NCBI RefSeq assembly: GCF_000688475.1
Contig: NZ_JIAN01000008.1
Location: 1-64,000 of the forward strand
Direction: 5' to 3'
From: Cellulomonas sp. URHE0023
GTDB taxonomy: Bacteria > Actinomycetota > Actinomycetes > Actinomycetales > Cellulomonadaceae
Length of the DNA stretch: 64,000 nucleotides
Position numbers and translations under genes: made by a program. Below are positions 62,192-64,000 of the stretch, piece after piece. Within the stretch, counting starts at the first letter, position 1. The number at the start of each line of letters is the position of its first letter. The notes under the pieces were generated by a model. The model searched no databases. It had not been told where the DNA came from and was given only the letters and a program-made list of their open reading frames with translations.

Positions 62192-63691
62192 GTGCCGGCA
62201 GCGTGGGCGAGCAGAGGGCGTCATCGTGCGCGCCCGGTTCCGGGCAGGTGGCGGGCTCGGCCCGTCACGGTCCTCTCCTCGACCACCTTCCTCGCGGCCA
62301 CCCTGGCCGCGGTGTCGTTCGCGCCCTCGCCCTCGCCCTCGGTCGGCGTCGGGCCGCTTACCGGGCACGTGGCGGCGAGCGCCCCGGCACACCAGACGAC
62401 GCAGGTCCCGCACGAGCCGATGAGCACGGCCTACCGGTCCGCGCTGCACCGGCTGAACGAGCGGGTGGAGGCGGCGCAGACCGCGACCGTCACCCTGGTC
62501 GCGAACCCGGTCGTCCCCGTGGCGCCGGCGCCTGCCGAGGTGCCCAGCCTGCCCGTCGACGTCGTCGACACGGCGTTGCCGGTGCCGCCTGCGGCCTCGC
62601 TGCTGACTGCCGACAAGCTGGCGTCACGGGTGCAGGGTGCGCGCCAGGAGATCGCCGGGGGTGACCTGTCGTCCGCCGCGCGGGTGGTCAAGGACGTCGA
62701 GACGGATGTTCTCCTGGTGGCCCTCGACCTCGCGGACCAGTCTGCGCAGAACGCGGCACTGGCCCGCCTGCTCGTGCCGGCCGACCCGAACGTCGCCGTC
62801 CTGGACGCTGCGGTCGAGGCCGCGCACGCCGCCGCGGACGTCCGTGACGTCGTCGCGACGGCCGCGGCGGCGACGCAGGCGCGCGACGCGGCCGCCGGCA
62901 TCACGCGTGCCCCGGAGGTCGCCACCACGACCGCGGACGACGCGACCAAGGCGGTGATCCTGCGGGCGCAGGAGCAGGCCCGCTCGACCGATGGCTACAC
63001 CAACGGGAACATCCCCCTCGACGTGCTCTGCCCGGTCGCGTTCGCACCCGCCCAGCGCTTGCGGTGCGACGCCGCGGAGGCGCTCGGTGCGATGAACGCT
63101 GCGTACCGCCAGGCGTTCGGCCACGACATGGTGCTCTCCGGCTCCTACCGGAGCCTCGCCGACCAGGTGAGCACCAGGGCGGCCAAGGGTGGGCTCGCCG
63201 CGGTGCCCGGCACCTCGAACCACGGCTGGGGTCTGGCGATCGATCTCGGCGACGGGATGGACAGCTACGGGTCGGCGCAGTACGCGTGGATGAAGGCCAA
63301 CGCCGTCCAGTTCGGCTGGCACCACCCCACCTACATGGACCAGGGCGGTCGTGGCCCCCACGAGCCGTGGCACTGGGAGTTCGGCACGACCGACGACCGC
63401 GGCACCGGGACGTCGACACCCATCCTGGTCGGCGACGGGCAGCGGGCCCCCGCCGCCTCGGTCGAGACCCCCGACCCGCAGCCGACGCCCACGGCTACGC
63501 CTACGCCCAGCGTGACCTCGACGCCCGAACCGACACCGACGCCCAGCGAGACGGCCGCGCCGACGCCGACGGCGACCCCCACGGAGACGCCGGCTCCGAG
63601 CGGCACGCCCACCCCACCGCCGACCCCGACCTCCACCCCGGAGTCGAGCCCGAGCGGATCTGCCGGGCCGACCGCGGTGCCCACGCCCTGA
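62192..63691 (+). CDS. VanY-type D-alanyl-D-alanine carboxypeptidase with Pro/Thr-rich tail
   Basis: The 499-residue exported protein has a long basic N terminus, a signal-like helix (about 25-45) and an Ala-rich helical region (about 75-260). A peptidase M15B/VanY domain (about 270-405) and a Pro/Thr repeat tail (about 425-499) follow. Zinc ligands are visible in SNHGWGLAIDL (His, Asp) and HEPWHWEF (His). Preceding SGSYRSLADQ is typical of VanY. It would trim D-Ala from stem peptides in the wall. The tail has no sorting helix and may span the peptidoglycan. The GTG at 62192 has GGAGGGG 5 bases upstream. Confidence 0.88.
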   Translation: MPAAWASRGRHRARPVPGRWRARPVTVLSSTTFLAATLAAVSFAPSPSPSVGVGPLTGHVAASAPAHQTTQVPHEPMSTAYRSALHRLNERVEAAQTATVTLVANPVVPVAPAPAEVPSLPVDVVDTALPVPPAASLLTADKLASRVQGARQEIAGGDLSSAARVVKDVETDVLLVALDLADQSAQNAALARLLVPADPNVAVLDAAVEAAHAAADVRDVVATAAAATQARDAAAGITRAPEVATTTADDATKAVILRAQEQARSTDGYTNGNIPLDVLCPVAFAPAQRLRCDAAEALGAMNAAYRQAFGHDMVLSGSYRSLADQVSTRAAKGGLAAVPGTSNHGWGLAIDLGDGMDSYGSAQYAWMKANAVQFGWHHPTYMDQGGRGPHEPWHWEFGTTDDRGTGTSTPILVGDGQRAPAASVETPDPQPTPTATPTPSVTSTPEPTPTPSETAAPTPTATPTETPAPSGTPTPPPTPTSTPESSPSGSAGPTAVPTP

Positions 63692-63764
63692 CGCGGAGCG
63701 CGGCGCAGGACGGGGCCGCCGAGCGCCGGACGAGGCGTCGAGCCGTACTGCCGGGAGAGGGCGG

Positions 63765-64000
63765 TCAGTCCGTGGGTCCGGCGTCGAGCGTGCCGGGGTC
63801 ACCCTCGAACGGTCGGAGCGTGTCCGGCGCCGGGAACGCCAGGACGTGCGTGTCCGTCCTGGCCTCCACGGCACCGAAGTCGTCGACCTTCACCACGACG
63901 CGCTCCGGGGTCACCTCGACGATGCGCACGCGCGCACGAGTGCCGTCCGGCAGGTCGAGCTGCCACAGGTCCGCCAGGAAGTGCAGCCCGCGCTCGTCGA
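63765..64000 (-). CDS. Hypothetical protein, C-terminal part (runs off the right edge)
   Basis: The minus-strand frame is open from the right edge to the TGA at 63765-63767 and encodes about 78 residues. It reads DERGLHFLADLWQLDLPDGT at the edge, then beta-strand-like VRIVEVTPERVVVKVDDFG and an acidic Pro-rich end. It has strong third-position G/C bias as in real genes here. The product is not recognised. It is convergent with the carboxypeptidase gene. Confidence 0.6.
   Translation of the reverse strand, partial: DERGLHFLADLWQLDLPDGTRARVRIVEVTPERVVVKVDDFGAVEARTDTHVLAFPAPDTLRPFEGDPGTLDAGPTD

Overview
The window reads as chromosome of a motile, high-GC Gram-positive actinobacterium, most like Cellulomonas or a close Micrococcales relative. 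Evidence is the very high G+C with G/C-biased third positions, the many GTG starts, repeated leaderless promoters (a TANNNT hexamer 6-8 bases before the start codon), a DtxR/IdeR-type metal repressor, a c-di-AMP riboswitch in front of a cell-wall hydrolase, and a chemotaxis locus beside genes for plant or animal polysaccharide use. Genus-level assignment is inference.

Layout. 1-5603: chemotaxis block. It holds the 3' end of one methyl-accepting chemotaxis protein, a second full one whose last 450 bases nearly copy it, then a tightly overlapping run cheB-cheR-response regulator-cheX-response regulator-cheX-like. 5668-19981: ordinary core genes: NCS2 purine permease, low-molecular-weight tyrosine phosphatase, VanZ-like protein, UDP-glucose dehydrogenase, MarR plus MFS exporter, a DUF4012 protein, a wall-anchored protein, serC, a DtxR regulator, a riboswitch-controlled NlpC/P60 hydrolase, an HNH protein, a tandem universal stress protein and an Lrp regulator. 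20135-27713: CAP protein, an arginine-to-glutamate-semialdehyde operon (dihydrolase-like enzyme plus ornithine aminotransferase), aldo/keto reductase, OsmC and small proteins.

27781-39709: a tRNA-Arg(CCT) gene whose 3' half is repeated exactly (44 bp) about 11.9 kb downstream. The repeats bound an integrative mobilizable element with two small Cys-containing proteins, tyrosine integrase, excisionase-like protein, MobF relaxase-helicase, small unknown genes, and a cargo segment of lower G+C. That cargo is a Septu-like pair (ABC-type ATPase plus HNH nuclease) and a large unassigned protein that joins a new N-terminal region, a STAND/AAA-type ATPase and a C-terminal Ser/Thr kinase. This is the best candidate for an undescribed system. 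Just outside attR lie a DUF3883 protein and a frameshifted matrixin-type protease, which suggests an older accretion zone.

42450-46878: a protein with duplicated dehydratase-like/VOC units, a SNF2-type helicase and a YgjV-GNAT fusion. 46940-61854: a divergent locus for an acidic (uronate-containing) polysaccharide. One arm has a heparinase II/III-like lyase and two paralogous regulators; the other has a DUF2264 protein, a sugar ABC importer, YesL-like protein, GH88 unsaturated glucuronyl hydrolase, KduI/IolB-type isomerase, KduD-type dehydrogenase and a LbH acyltransferase fused to an alpha/alpha-toroid-like domain. Lyase cleavage would give unsaturated oligosaccharides, which are imported, split by GH88 and turned toward 2-keto-3-deoxygluconate. 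The last steps (KDG kinase and aldolase) are not in the window. 62192-64000: a VanY-type carboxypeptidase and the 3' end of an unknown gene.
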